In this document: positions 43,069 through 54,969 of the stretch, piece by piece
Layout of the letters: each line of letters begins with the position of its first letter
How positions within the stretch are numbered: the stretch's first letter is position 1
From: Closterium sp. Naga37s-1
Lineage: Eukaryota; Streptophyta; Zygnematophyceae; Desmidiales; Closteriaceae
Direction: 5' to 3'
Length of the DNA: 64,000 nucleotides
NCBI GenBank assembly: GCA_947471745.1
Contig: CANJKZ010001040.1
Location: 62,001 to 126,000 of the forward strand
The notes under the pieces: model-generated
What the model was told of the DNA's origin: nothing
Seen by the model: only the letters and a program-made list of their open reading frames with translations
The model's database searches: none
Translations under genes and position numbers: made by a program

Positions 43069-46000
43069 TCAATTCCCAGCACTTCCCCAGCTGCCCTTCA
43101 CTTCAATCACATTCTGCCTGTACAGAAGCGACTGTGGCAGCACCTCTAGCTGCGAGCATCCATCCAGATCCACCTCCCTCAGACAGGACAAACTGCCCAA
43201 GTCGTTGGGCAGCGCGCGTAGGCCAATGCACCCTTTTAGAGAAAGGTTGACAAGGGACGGGAGGAGGGGGAGAGTGGGCGGGACATGGTTCAGACCAGGC
43301 AGGTGCTCGAGCTTTAGAGATGCGAGGAGGGAGAGGGAGGAGATGGAATCTGGTAGGCTGGTGATCTGGGGACAGTCAAGGATGCTCAGGCATACGAGGG
43401 AGGACATGAGAGTGAGGGAAGGAGGAAGGCCTTGCAATTCCTTGCATGATTCAAGATCCAAGCTGAGAGCCTTCAGCAGCCCAAGGTTTTCAGGCAGGTG
43501 GGTAAGTAGCGGGAGAGACTTGATGGTCAGCTGTTCGAGATTTGAGAGGTCGGGCAGGCAGGCAGGAAGGAGGGGCATTTCACGGCACTCCTCTAGAACA
43601 AGTGCTTTCAGCGCTCTCAGGTCGCTCAGGTTATCTGGAAGCGAAGGCAATGTGGTATGGCTGATATTGAGGCAGGTGAGAGAGGACAGGAGCTCCAGCC
43701 TAGCTTGCCCGATGGCTACGGTGTGTCTAGGACTAGTGATGACAGGAGGAACTTCAGGTGTGGCTACCCCCTCCCATTCGGCTGGAATCTGGTGTAAAGA
43801 CCGGAGGGGCTATGAGCTGCTCGAGTGATTGGAGGCCTTGAATATTCAGGCTAGTAAGGCGGCTGAGAGAAAGAAAGGACTCTGGGAGGTAGCGAACTAA
43901 CCCAAAGGTGTAGGAAATGGAAACGGATGTCAGGGAGCGAGGAAGGGAGATGGGTGCAGAAAGAGGCAGGGGGTCGACCGGTCTAGTGAAGGCCCAGGCG
44001 ATCTGGTCGGCAAATCTTGGCTTGTTGCAGTCTGCAAGCGTAAAATCTTCCAGCCTAGGTAGCTTAGCGAGGCCCTCTGGGAGGTATTGCAAATCGCAGC
44101 AGCCAGAAATTTTCAGGCGCTGGAGCGATGGGAGAGGAATGTAGTTAACAAGATGGGCGTTGGAAGCAACAGCACCAGCAATAATATCAGCAATAACAGC
44201 ATTGGCAGCTGCATCAGAAGGGCCTTCTTCAAGGGTTTGAGCAAGAGTGGGCCTGAGCGACGGAAATACCTGGAGATTCTCGCAGTTCATCACCTCGAGA
44301 GCTTTCAGGCTGGACAGATTTCCCATGCCCATTGGTAACCCCTTCAGCAGCTCGCATCCGTCTATTATCAGCTGCTCCAGGCGGGTGAGGTGAACCACGG
44401 ACGGTGGAAATTGATAAAGTCCACATGACCCGTGTAACTCAGACTCGGAAACAGCCTCTGCTTCCAAACTCCTAGGAGCATCAGTTACAAAATCTTCAAC
44501 AGCAAACTCCCTCCTGCTGTAAGTACCCCTGGCACCGATCTTAAATACTTTCAAGTTCCCCAAGCCTCCCAACTCGTTAGGGAGTTCCCCAATGGCGCAG
44601 TTAAACAGCTCCAGTCTACTCAGCAGCGGCAGCTTCTCAAACCCCAGAGGCAACTCTTCAAGATAGGGCGCGCCATAAATCTCCAGTACTTCCAGTGAAG
44701 AGAGGTTCGAGAAGGAGGTTGGGAGTTCACCCAGGTCGTAGCACGCATGCAGAATCAGCCCCCTCAGCTTCCCAAGCTGCCCAAAAGAACCGGGCAGATC
44801 CACGAGTTTGGAGCAACACAGCTTCATAAAAGTCAAGTTTTGAAGCTGCCCGATGTCTTCGGGCAGCGCCCTGACAGCACACCCGTCGAGAACCAGGCTA
44901 GTCAGGGACTCCATGGCGGAAACAGACTGCGGGAAACCCTCCAACTCCCAGCAGTCAACGATTCTCAGATCCTTCAGCCCAGAGAGGAGGACGAGGGAAT
45001 CCGGAAGAATGTTGAGCTCATCGAGAGAGTAGAGATGCAGGTACTGGAGAGTAGCAATTTGGCCGAGGTCTTCAGGTAGAGAGACCATGTCAATGCAGTT
45101 GTCGACTGCGAGGCGATGGAGAGTCTGGCTGGCGGATAGGGAGCCTGGCAGTTGCGTCAGTTGCGAGCAGGTTTGAAGGTATAAGTCCTGTAGAGCGGGC
45201 AGCTGGCCGAAACTCTCAGGTAATGATGTCAATGCCATCAGTCCAATCAGCTCCACTGTATCCAGATCGGGCAGTTGGTGAAGGTTTTCGGGCAGCCTGG
45301 TGAGCTGCGGGCAATGGCTGAGAGAAAGGCGCGTAAGACTTGAAAGCTCGCAGATTGAATCTGGCAGCTCAACGACTTCTTCAAGATACGAAAGGCTGAT
45401 GCTTTTCAAGTTCTGGAGCTGTCCCAATTCACTTGGCAGATGAAAAATGTCGGAGCCGCTAAAGGAGAGGCGCTCCAAGGAGCTGAGATAGCATATGGGA
45501 TCAGGTGACTCACGAAACGAAAACCCCGTATAAAGTCGCAAAACCTTAAGTCCTACCAGCCTGCCGAACTCCTCTGGTAACCCGGTAACGCCTTCGCTGA
45601 GCCTCACGCTGAGCCTCGTGAGCTGCTGCAAACAGCTGATGGCAGGCGGAATCTCCGGAATGCCATCCAGCTGGAGATCGACCAATCGCGAGCAGGATTC
45701 GAAGATGGTGGCGACATCGGACGGTGCGAGGCTGGTCGACTGTTCATGGTCTCTGCTACGGTCGTGCTGCGTGGATCTCGAGAACCGTCGATCGTTCACG
45801 TACATTGTGAGATGCGTCAGGGACGAGCCGCATCCGGTGCAAATGGATCGCACGAGGTTGCTATCAATGGAGTCTAACGCGAACTTGCCGAGATGTAGGT
45901 GACTAAGATTCAAGAACCTAGATTTCGGTGGAGCGAGGAGTGAGGAGAAAGCTCGTGCGGAGAAGAGGCGATTGCGAGGCACGATGATGGCGGGATGCAC

Positions 46001-46354
46001 GGAGCTGGCGACGCGCAGCCATCGCTTGCAGACCAGAGCGTGGCAGAACGTAACTAATGAACAAGTATCGGAAGGAGGAACCTTAGTCGTGTCTAACCAC
46101 TGGCTCTCGCATGGCGGCGGCTTGTGCAATGCATCCTCAATTTTCTCTTGAAGATTGTCCTCGTCATTTGCGAGCGAATCACTGCTGTCGAGACTATTCC
46201 CGTTAGACGCAACAAAACGAAGGATCACCCCCAGCAGGTCGTCAGAAATGCGGGAAAAGATATCACCAATCATTTTCTGCTGCGTCGCTGCAAGCGGCTG
46301 GTTTGCAGCCTGAGCAAAAGGCTGCTGAGATGTTTCTGCTGGTGTTTGCGTCAT
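43069..46354 (-). pseudogene. F-box/LRR protein paralog 2, one-base frameshift
   Basis: The first in-frame ATG is at 46354 (M-T-Q-T-P-A-E-T). F-box-like region I-S-D-D-L-L-G-V-I-L-R-F ... A-L-V-C-K-R-W-L-R-V, again with an insertion of about 45 residues. About 20 leucine-rich repeats follow (e.g. L-P-E-D-L-G-Q-I, L-P-E-S-F-G-Q-L). The frame ends TGA at 43754, right after the inter-block hinge. The next frame, from about 43785, reads on through residues matching the hinge of the other paralogs into the C-terminal LRR block (43650-43069, ending TGA). This implies a one-base gain near 43775. Unlike paralogs 1 and 3 there is no Ala/Ser expansion. It is inverted relative to the other three genes. 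Same SCF-receptor inference. Confidence 0.85.
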
Positions 46355-46434
46355 GTTTTCCTCGGATGCTAGCTGAGAGGTAGGCAACACGAGAAAGAAT
46401 CTAATGGAAGACTGGTAAGGTATGGGCTTGTGAG

Positions 46435-46822
46435 AGTTGCTGCTGCTTGTGAATCAGAGAGTTGCTGCTGCTTGTGAATCAGAGAGTTTGCTGCTGCTTG
46501 TAAATTAGAGAGTTGCTGCTGCTTGTGAATCAGAGAGCTGCTGCTGGATGTGAATCAGAGAGCTGCTGCTGGTTGTGAATCAGAGAGCTGCTGCTGGTTG
46601 TGAATCAGAGAGCTGCTGCTGGATGTGAATCAGAGAGCTGCTGCTGGTTGTGAATCAGAGAGCTGCTGCTGGATGTGAATCAGAGAGCTGCTGCTGGTTG
46701 TGAATCAGAGAGCTGCTGCTGGTTGTGAATCAGAGAGCTGCTGCTGGATGTGAATCAGAGAGCTGCTGCTGGATGTGAATCAGAGAGCTGCTGCTGGTTG
46801 TGAATCAGAGAGCTGCTGCTGG
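46435..46822. repeat. 25-bp minisatellite upstream of paralog 2
   Basis: About 15 copies of GAGAGCTGCTGCTGG (A/T) TGTGAATCA, alternating ATG and TTG variants, lie 80-470 bp upstream of the paralog 2 start codon, so in its promoter or 5' UTR. Confidence 0.9.
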
Positions 46823-47093
46823 GTGCTCGTGAGTGGTAGCATCATGTTGAGCATCATGCTGGGATTATAGTACGGTGCCCAGATCGATATTCCCCAGATC
46901 GATATTCCCCAGAGTGGTAGCGTCAGGTTGAGCAGGTTTTGTTTGACAACCACCAGAGTTGGAATGGCGGGAAAATGGCAATGAAATTTGGCGGGAAACT
47001 AGGCTCGTCATAAGTTCGGAGGCGACCAGGCTGGTTTGGAATTTTGGTTCTGGCTGGCTTCGTATGGTTTGGGGCTGGTTTGGTCTGGTATGG
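46823..47093. other. short spacer, no gene
   Basis: Contains a short duplicated CCAGATCGATATTCC and nothing coding. Confidence 0.6.
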
Positions 47094-47102
47094 TTTGGGA
47101 AG

Positions 47103-47726
47103 GAGAGAATTACTGTAGAGCCATGTTTAGTGATTCCTTTTTACTCGCGTGGCTTCGAATTACTCGAGTGGCCACCGAAATTGGTGATAATTACTCGAGT
47201 GGCCACGCCAGGGAATTCCCGCACGTGTTTTTTTTCCTGGCGCATTACCCTACGGGGGTCTGTAGCCCCGAATGTTTGTCTGGTTATTGCGCGATCATTT
47301 ATATCCGAATTTTATGTTCGTGACCCTATATGACCGCGCATATTATCGACCAATCATATATTAATGCCCGATCATATATTTCCTCGATCATAAACTGCAA
47401 TGCCTGGTCGTCAATGCGCGGGATTTAGTGACCGCGCATGATTGGTCAATTATATGCGTGGTGCCTTTTTTGGCAATGCGCATCCAATCAGGCGCGGTCA
47501 TATAATGTCACGAACATAAATTTCGGATAATGAAAATCGCGCAATAATCATTCCAAAACTCGGGGCTACAAACCCCCTTAGGGTAATGCACCGGCAAAAA
47601 AAGCGTGCGGGAATCCCCTGGCGTGGCCACTCGAGTAATTATCACCAATTTTGATGGCCTCTCGAGTAATTCGAGGCCACGCGAGTAAGAAGGAATCACC
47701 AAACATGGTTCTACAGTAATTCTCTC
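47103..47726. mobile_element. Mutator-like foldback MITE, 624 bp
   Basis: Two inverted arms of roughly 240-250 bp (47103-~47350 and ~47490-47726) are about 85-90% alike by eye. The ends are GAGAGAATTACTGTAGA and its complement. The element is bounded by an exact 9-bp duplication TTTGGGAAG (47094-47102 and 47727-47735). Long inverted repeats with a 9-bp target duplication are the signature of Mutator-like elements. There is no transposase, so it is non-autonomous. Short open frames inside are arm shadows. Confidence 0.9.
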
Positions 47727-47735
47727 TTTGGGAAG

Positions 47736-48109
47736 AGTGGCAAAGCGGGAGAACTTCGTACATTTTGAGGTGTTCGTTTGGTGTTGTCTACCATGATTGA
47801 GGCAGAGCAGGTGTTTTCACCGCTTGAGACCATTCCGCAACAGACTGAACCTCCCTGTTAACGAAGGAAATATGTCTGACCCCTATGAGGCACATTTGAT
47901 CGAAACTCCAGTCCCAGTGCTTCGACATCGCCATCCGAAGCATGGACTTGCAGCGAGGACCGAGGTTCCATCCCACACCCCTAGCAAGAAAGGAAATCGT
48001 GCTGTCTCAAAGAACCGACCTAGATTTTAGACTCTGGAGCGGACTGTCACGTTTTGACTGCAGTGTTGTTATGAGCTTAGTACTTGGCATCTGCTAAATC
48101 ATCGGCGAT
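47736..48109. other. spacer upstream of paralog 3
   Basis: Includes TTTTCACCGCTTGAGACC, resembling the CTCTTCACCGCTTAGAACC block downstream of paralogs 1 and 3. Presumably carries the paralog 3 promoter; no motif was recognised. Confidence 0.45.
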
Positions 48110-50189
48110 ATGGGTACTATCGAGCTAGCGCAAGGGGAAATGCCACAGCAGCCAAGGGCCGCTGGTCATCCAGAACGCCGGCAACGAATTAGCACCCTTA
48201 GTGATCCCTTTTCAAATATTTCTGACGATCTGCTAGAAACCATTCTTCTCCTCGTCGCATCTAAGGGCACCAAGTTCGATAGCCACGACAGTCCCAGTAA
48301 CGAGCCCATCCTGCAAAACAGGATCGAGCAAGCGTTGAATGAGCACCTGCCGAACGAAAGCGTCTTATTCGGGTTACCCGAGGCTCCTGTCGCCACGGCC
48401 TCGTCGCTCACCGCCTTCCACCACGCTCTGGTCTGCAAGCGATGGTTGCGCGTCGCCAGATCCGTGCATCCCGCCATCGTCGTGCCTCGAAACCGCTTTT
48501 TCTCCGCACGAACTCTCGCCTCGCTCCTAGTCTCACCCACCTCGGGATTCCCGAACCTTCGCCATCTGCACCTCGGCGAATTCGCGACGGACGTCGTAGA
48601 TCGCCACCTCGTGCAATCAATCTGCGACGGAAGCGGCTCGTCGCTGACCCATTTCACAATGCACCTGTACGATCGCCGACGAGTGACAACCAGTAGTATA
48701 TCAAGCTATCAGTCAATACCGAGCAGGGATCAGTCGACCAGCCTTGCACCGATCTCGGCCTCAGACGTCGCCGAGATCTTCAATTCCTGCACGCGATTGG
48801 TCAATCTGAATTTAAGATTCGGAAAAGGTGTTTCTGAGATCCCAGCTTCCATCAGCCGCTTACAGCAGCTCACGCGCCTCAGCATGAGCTTCAGTAACGT
48901 TACCGGGTTACCAGAGGAGCTGTGCGGCTTGTTGGGACTGAAGCAGTTGCTCATCGTGTCGCAGTCACTTCGCGAGCTGCCTATTTCGTTCGAGTGTCTC
49001 ACCTCCCTGGAGCATCTCTCTCTTCGCAACTGCTTAATAGGCCATCTCCCGAGCGATTTAGGCCAGCTTCGTAACATCAAGATCCTAAGCCTATCGTATC
49101 TGCGTCGCCTCATTGCTCTTCCGGAATCCATCTGTCAACTGCCGGCGCTCTCCCACCTTTCTCTCGACCACTGCCGCCGATTCGCCATGCTACCAGAAAA
49201 TCTCTTCCAGCTGCCCGACCTGGATACGCTGCATCTAGACGGTCTGCCTGCTCTCACTTCGTTTCCCGATTCGTTCGGCAGGCTGCCCGCCAGCCAACCC
49301 TTGGGATCTCCCGCCCTCCGGAGTCTCACCATCCACGACTGTAAACGCCTATCCTCGCTGCCGGAATCTATCGGCCAGTTTTGCGCTCTCCAGCAGCTTC
49401 GTCTAAAGTTTCTTGATAAGCTTACGGCTCTTCCGCATTCCTTGGGGTTCCTTATGGCAATGAAGGAGTTGAGAGTGTTTGAGTGCGCCTATCTCGTGAA
49501 TCTCCCTGAGTCTGTATCCGCCATGGCAGCGCTCACAAGCCTCATTCTTGACGGCTGCTCTTTTTCAGGCCTGCCCGGAGACATCGGGCAGCTGCAAAAC
49601 TTGGTCACTGTGAAGCTGTTTTCTACATGCCTTTCTCACCTGCCTGACTCGTTCGGGCAGCTAGGGCAGCTGAAAGAGCTGATCATGTGTGAATGCTACA
49701 ACCTATACGAGCTCCCTGCCTCGTTCACCAACCTCTCTTCATTAGAAACCCTACTCATCTATGGTGGATCCTCGCTTATAGACTTGCCTCTGGGTTTCGA
49801 GACTCTGCCGAAGCTCCGTACACTAGAGCTGCTAAACTGCGCCATGCCGTATCTGCCCGATAGGTTCGGGGAGCTGCCGAGCCTGGAGATCCTCAAAGTG
49901 CAATCGACCGACACATACACCAGCGAAGGCCAGGACATTGAGCTGGACGGATTCTGCTCCCTGCGTGGCTTTCCCTCCTCCTTCAGCCTGCTCACACGCC
50001 TGGAACAGCTGATCATAGACGGGTGTGGGATGCTGGGGGAGCTGCCGAGCGGCATGGGCAATCTGTGCAGCCTGAAGGTCCTGAAAGTGGAGAAGTGCAA
50101 GCGGCTGAAGGTCTTTCCGTCCTTCTTGCCCTCTGCTGAGGATGGTGCCGCAGGTGCCGGATCGTCTGCTCCTGCTGCCACCTCTGCTG

Positions 50190-50266
<77 letters not shown>

Positions 50267-51523
50267 ACTGCTGTTGCTGCTTCTGCCTCATTTTCCACCA
50301 CTTCAGCTGCTGCCACCTCATTTGCTGCCACTTCAGTTGCTGCCACCTCATCTGCTGCCACTTCAGCTGCTGCCACTTCGTATGCTGCCACCTCATGCGC
50401 TGACACCTTCTCCTTTTCCACTACCATCACTCCGCTCCCACTACTTGAAGAGCTGCTTATCTCATCCTGCCCAAAGCTAACGAACCTTCCAGAAGGCCTC
50501 CATCTGCTGCCTAGGCTGAAGCATTTCACGCTCGAAAAATGCACTAGCCTAAAACTCGCCAACTCAACCACCAACTCAGTCTCTTCATTCCCCTCCTCCT
50601 CCAATTTGGCCCCCCCACTAGTAGCGCCTATCTCCCTTCCGCAAGCCGTAGCGACCGTAATCATCTCAAATGTCTTCAAGTCAGCTCACTACCTCCCAGA
50701 ATCTTTCCTTTCCCTTGATCGCCTTCGTCACTTGAACCTATATGACCTCCGATTCCTCAAGTGCCTTATATCCCCCCCAGCCCTCAGCCAAACCCCAGAC
50801 AATGCCGAAGCTGAAGTGGAGGGTATACCTCACACCCCTCTGCCTGAGCTTCCCAGGATGACTGGATCGATTGAGCAGGCTGGGTTGGGGTGCCTGTCGG
50901 CTCTGGTGCACCTTCACATTGTCAACACCAACCTCCCCTCACTTCCGGAAAACCTAGGCGATTTGAAAGAGCTGGCAGTGCTGCTGCTAGAGAAGTGCCA
51001 TGCCATGACATCGCTTCCTGCCTCCATGGCTACCCTTCCCAAACTGCAGCAGATTGGTCTCAAGTCTCTTCCTCTGCTGACTCACCTGCCCGAGAATCTC
51101 GGGCAGCTGAAGGCACTCAATGATTTGGGTTTAGATTCATGCAAAACCCTGGAGAGCCTTCCTGAATCATGCAGCCTGATCTCCTCCCTTATAGTGCTCA
51201 GCATCATTTATTGTCCTAAAATCGCTTGTCTTCCAGATTCACTCTCCTCATTCACCCGCCTTTCCTCTCTGAAGCTCAATCGTCTTTCCAAGCTGCGGTT
51301 TCTCCCTTCTCCATTCTCCCTCCCATCCCTCATCAAGCTCTCAGTGCAAAATTGCAAGGCGCTGAGGGCCCTACCCAGCGACTTGGGCAGTTTGTGCTGT
51401 CTGAGGGAGGTGGATCTGGATGGGTGTACGCAGTTGAAGGAGCTGCCACAATCGCTGGTGGATAGAGTGAATGTGATTCAGATGAAGGGTTTTTGGGGAA
51501 AGATCAGGAAATATAAATATTGA
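48110..51523 (+). CDS. F-box/LRR protein paralog 3, intact, 1,137 residues
   Basis: ATG at 48110, TGA at 51521, no intron seen. Residues ~37-122 are F-box-like (I-S-D-D-L-L-E-T-I-L-L-L, then H-A-L-V-C-K-R-W-L-R-V-A-R-S after an insertion of about 45 residues). Residues ~147-670 hold about 20 leucine-rich repeats of 23-24 residues with L-P-x-x-L/F-G-x-L and L-x-x-C, the plant intracellular type. A hinge at ~675-745 contains a poly-Ala run, followed by a shorter LRR group (~755-830), a Pro-rich stretch, and a C-terminal block of ~8 repeats (~920-1125). From family knowledge, F-box proteins bind SKP1 and the LRR picks the target of an SCF ubiquitin ligase in cytosol or nucleus. It serves here as the reference for its broken paralogs. 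Target unknown. Confidence 0.9.
50174..50284 (+). repeat. GCT triplet array (poly-Ala) in paralog 3
   Basis: About 33 near-perfect GCT codons, followed by degenerate GCTGCCACCTCA units to 50400. It sits at the same place as the Ser/Ala repeat of paralog 1. Confidence 0.95.
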
Positions 51524-51905
51524 AATATCGAAAGGCTAAGATATATTTAAAGGTCTAGGCAGTTGACACGACATTTCGTCACAGTTACGACTGTTGTATT
51601 CTGTATACTTGCCAATTCGTAATGCTCCTTTTCAGGCTCCCAGGAGTCAGTGTAAAAGCGTTGATTAGGTAAATTCGCTGTTTTTTGAAATCTTTTATCA
51701 TTATCATCAGTGCCCTCTCTTCACCGCTTAGAACCGCTCGCTACTGCTGACCCGTCTCTCAACACCAACGCCGCACTGACGATTTTCATTTCACAACCAT
51801 CACTCGCCCCTCGTGCATTTCTAGAGAATTTCAAGGTGGCTCAGGTTTGGTCTTCAGGGTTCGAGTAGGGTTTGATAAGTGCTATTATCACTGGCACGGC
51901 ACAAC
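51524..51905. other. spacer between paralogs 3 and 4
   Basis: Shares blocks with the flank downstream of paralog 1 (AGGCAGTTGACA, CTCTCTTCACCGCTT, CTTCAGGG), so it is part of the duplication unit. Holds the 3' end of paralog 3 and the promoter of paralog 4. Confidence 0.6.
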
Positions 51906-54791
51906 ATGACGTGCAGTGATCCCTTCTCCCAGTTCTCTGACGACCTGCTTGGCTCGATCCTTCTCCTCGCCGCGTCTGCGACAACCACCAGATTCGACGG
52001 CCACGATTGTGAATCTAGTAGGGAGGACATTCTGCGTGACGCGATCGGCAAAGCATTGGACGAGCCTCTGCCGTCGGAGAATGCGTGGGCTGGCACCACG
52101 CGCGATGCACGTGTGGTTACCGCTTCTTCGCTCGTTTCCTTTCGCCACGCGCTGGTCTGCAAGCGATGGCTGCTCGTCGCCAGATCCGTGCATCCCGCCA
52201 TCGTCGTGCCTTACGATCGCTTCTTCTCATCCCAAACTCTCGGCTCGCTCCTCACCTCACCCACCTCGGGATTCCCGAACCTTCGCCATCTGCACCTCGG
52301 CGAATTCGCGACGGACGTCGTCGATCGCCACCTCGTGCGATCCGTCTGCGACGGGTGCGGGTCCTCCTTGACGCATCTCACGATGCATCTGTACGATCGA
52401 CGGATGGCGACTCGCGCGCAGGAAGACGAAATCAGAAGCGCGGCGCGCAACGGCCGTGCGGCGATCTCGCCGTCCGATGTCTCCCAGATCTTCAATTCCT
52501 GCACACGATTGGTCAGTTTGGATCTACGGCTAGCGGACGGCGTTCCCACGCTGCCGCCTTCCATCAGCCGCCTACAGCATCTCACGAGGCTCAGCATGCG
52601 ATCAACCTACAGCGTTACCGGGTTACCAACGGAATTCGGCTGCTTGTTGCGATTGAAGCGGTTGGAGTTTGAACTAGATTCCCTTGAAGCTCTGCCCGAT
52701 TCCATCTGCGATCTTAAGGCTCTGGAGCACTTAGAGATTCAAAGATCCCCTTTGTCCAACCTACCCGAGAATTTCGGGCAGCTGCGAAACCTAAGAAGCC
52801 TCACGCTCTCGTTAGTAGAAGGTCTTCATGAGCTGCCCGAATCCTTTTGCGATCTACCAGCCCTCACGCGGTTCTCGCTCCTGTACTGCTATGACTTTTT
52901 GAAGCTGCCCGAAAACTTCCATCAGCTGTCAAGGCTGGAAGCGGTAGAAGTCTCGACTCTATCCGCCTTCACTTCGTTTCCTGACTCGTTCGGGCAGCTG
53001 CCCGCTCTGCAGGAGTTACGCCTTCAAAACTGGGATTTCTCGCAGCTCCCAGCCTCCCTTTGCTCGAGTCAAAGCCTCCGTAGCTTAACCCTCAACAACT
53101 GTGGAAGCATGACGGCCCTGCCTGAAGATTTCGGCCGAATCTCCACTCTAGAGTACCTGAGTTTGGAAATGTTTGGGAATTTCAGGGTTATTCCGGACTC
53201 TATCGGCCTTCTGTCTCAACTCAAGGAGCTGAATGTGATTGACTGCTGTGAGCTTTCGGCCTTCCCACAGTCCGTCTCCGCTATGGAGTCACTCACAAGC
53301 CTCGTTCTTGATGGCTGCGATCTTCACGAGCTGCCCGGAGACATCGGGCAGCTTTCAAACCTGGTTTCGCTGAAGCTGTCCAGTAGCAAGCTCGTCACTC
53401 TGCCCGACTCGTTTGGGCAGCTGGGGAAGCTGAAGGAATTAGTATTCATGGAATGCAACAGCCTGCTTGAGCTTCCAAACTCCTTCACCAATCTCAACTC
53501 CTTGGAAACCCTTTTCATTTACGGTGGTGCTTCTCTAGTAGACCTCCCTCCAGGTTTTGAAACCCTCCCGAAGCTGCGCACTCTCTATCTCTTCAACTGC
53601 GTCTTTGCGAGCCTGCCGGACAGGTTCGGGGACCTGCCGAGCCTGGAAGTGCTCAGGATCGGGACAAAGGCAACGTACAGCAGGAATAGGCTCGAGACCG
53701 GCAGCGAATCAGATTACGGAGATGAGTTGGAAGGCGCGTGCGCCCTCCACATGCTTCCCCAGTCCCTGGTTCGCCTCACAGGACTGGTAGAGCTCGTTTT
53801 GGAGGGGTGTGAGATGCTGGAGGAGTTGCCGCCAGGCATGGGGGGGCTGTCCAGCCTTAGAGTGCTCGAGGTGAGGAATTGCCCTCAGCTGCGGCTCTTC
53901 CCGTCCCTGCTCTCCCCTCCCGTCGTTGCTGCTGCAACTGCCACCCCTGCTCCCCCGTTTCCATCGCTGGAGCAGCTGGAGATATCTGACTGCCCGCGCC
54001 TGGAGAGCCTTCCAGAGGGCCTGCATCTGCTGCCTAGACTGGAACACTTGGCTCTTGAAGACTGCCCCAGTCTAGAGCTCACACACCCGAGCCCCTTGCC
54101 CCCCCCCACGTCCCCAACCCCACAGAGCAATACTTTTCTGTCTGCACTCTCCCCACCATCGACCTCCCCCTCCTCCCCTCCTCTTGTTGCGCCCATCTCC
54201 CTTCCGATTTCCATGAAAACCATCATTCTCTCAAACGTCTTCCAGTCAGCCCAGTACCTGCCAGAATCCCTTCTTTCCCTCGCCCAACTCACCCACTTGA
54301 ACATCTACGACCTTCCATCTCTCCAGCAGCTTATTGCCCCTTCCCTTGTGACCCAGTCCTCAGCCTACGATCAAGCCACCCACAATCACCAATCTGAAAG
54401 ATTTGATTCTGATTCTGATGTGCCTGCCAGATTGGATCTCTTTCCTTCTCTGCAGCATCTTCACATCGCCCTCTCCAACCTCTCTGCACTCTCTGAAACC
54501 GTGGGCAATCTGGCGCAGCTGAAAGTGCTGCTGCTAGAGGAGTGTCCTGCCATGACCTCCCTTCCTGCGTCCCTCACTAGCCTCTCCAATCTCCAACAAC
54601 TGACACTCAAGTCGCTCCCCTTGCTGACCCACATGCCCGAAAATATCGGGCAGCTTAAAGCCCTGCGCAATCTGAGTCTGGAGTCCTGCCAAGCTCTTAA
54701 AGCCCTGCCGTTCTCCGTCACCCTCCTCTCCTCCCTCATGCCTCCAATCAGATTCAGCCATTCAGGCAGGTTGGCAGAGCGAGGAAGGTGA
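51906..54791 (+). pseudogene. F-box/LRR protein paralog 4, C-terminally truncated
   Basis: First ATG at 51906 (M-T-C-S-D-P-F-S); an in-frame GTG at 51879 extends the frame but is an unlikely eukaryotic start. F-box-like region (F-S-D-D-L-L-G-S-I-L-L-L ... A-L-V-C-K-R-W-L-L-V), then about 20 LRRs with L-P-D-S-F-G-Q-L. The hinge is short (V-V-A-A-A-T-A-T-P-A), with no triplet expansion. The C-terminal block starts (L-S-E-T-V-G-N-L, M-P-E-N-I-G-Q-L) but homology ends at about 54738 after S-S-L-M, and ~18 unrelated residues lead to TGA. About 110-120 residues (roughly five repeats) are missing compared with paralog 3. Could still be expressed as a shorter receptor. Confidence 0.85.
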
Positions 54792-54969
54792 AGCAAAGAG
54801 TTGAACGAGTGGGGGAGAGGAGAGAGTCGGGAGAGGAGAGAGCGGGGAGAGAAAGAAGTGGGGAGAATGCAGCGTAGAGAGAGGAGAGAATGGAGCGAGT
54901 AGGCAGAGGAGAGAATAGGGAGCGGAGAGAATGGGGTAAGCAGAGTGCGCATGAGTGAGGTGGTCTCAC
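54792..54969. repeat. GAGAG-rich junction between paralog 4 and the EGF-like gene
   Basis: Purine-rich GAGAGGAGAGA repeats occupy the gap between two convergent genes that both seem to lose their 3' ends here. Confidence 0.6.

Noticed and set aside
42594..43828. Pro/Ser/Cys-rich plus frame of 397 codons
   Set aside because: Crosses low-complexity sequence and then runs antisense to paralog 2; no domain and no start context.
47508..47763. Short minus frames near 47.6 kb and matching plus frames near 47.2 kb
   Set aside because: They are the two inverted arms of the foldback MITE read in both directions.
50142..50480. Poly-Leu plus frame
   Set aside because: Shifted reading of the GCT array in paralog 3.
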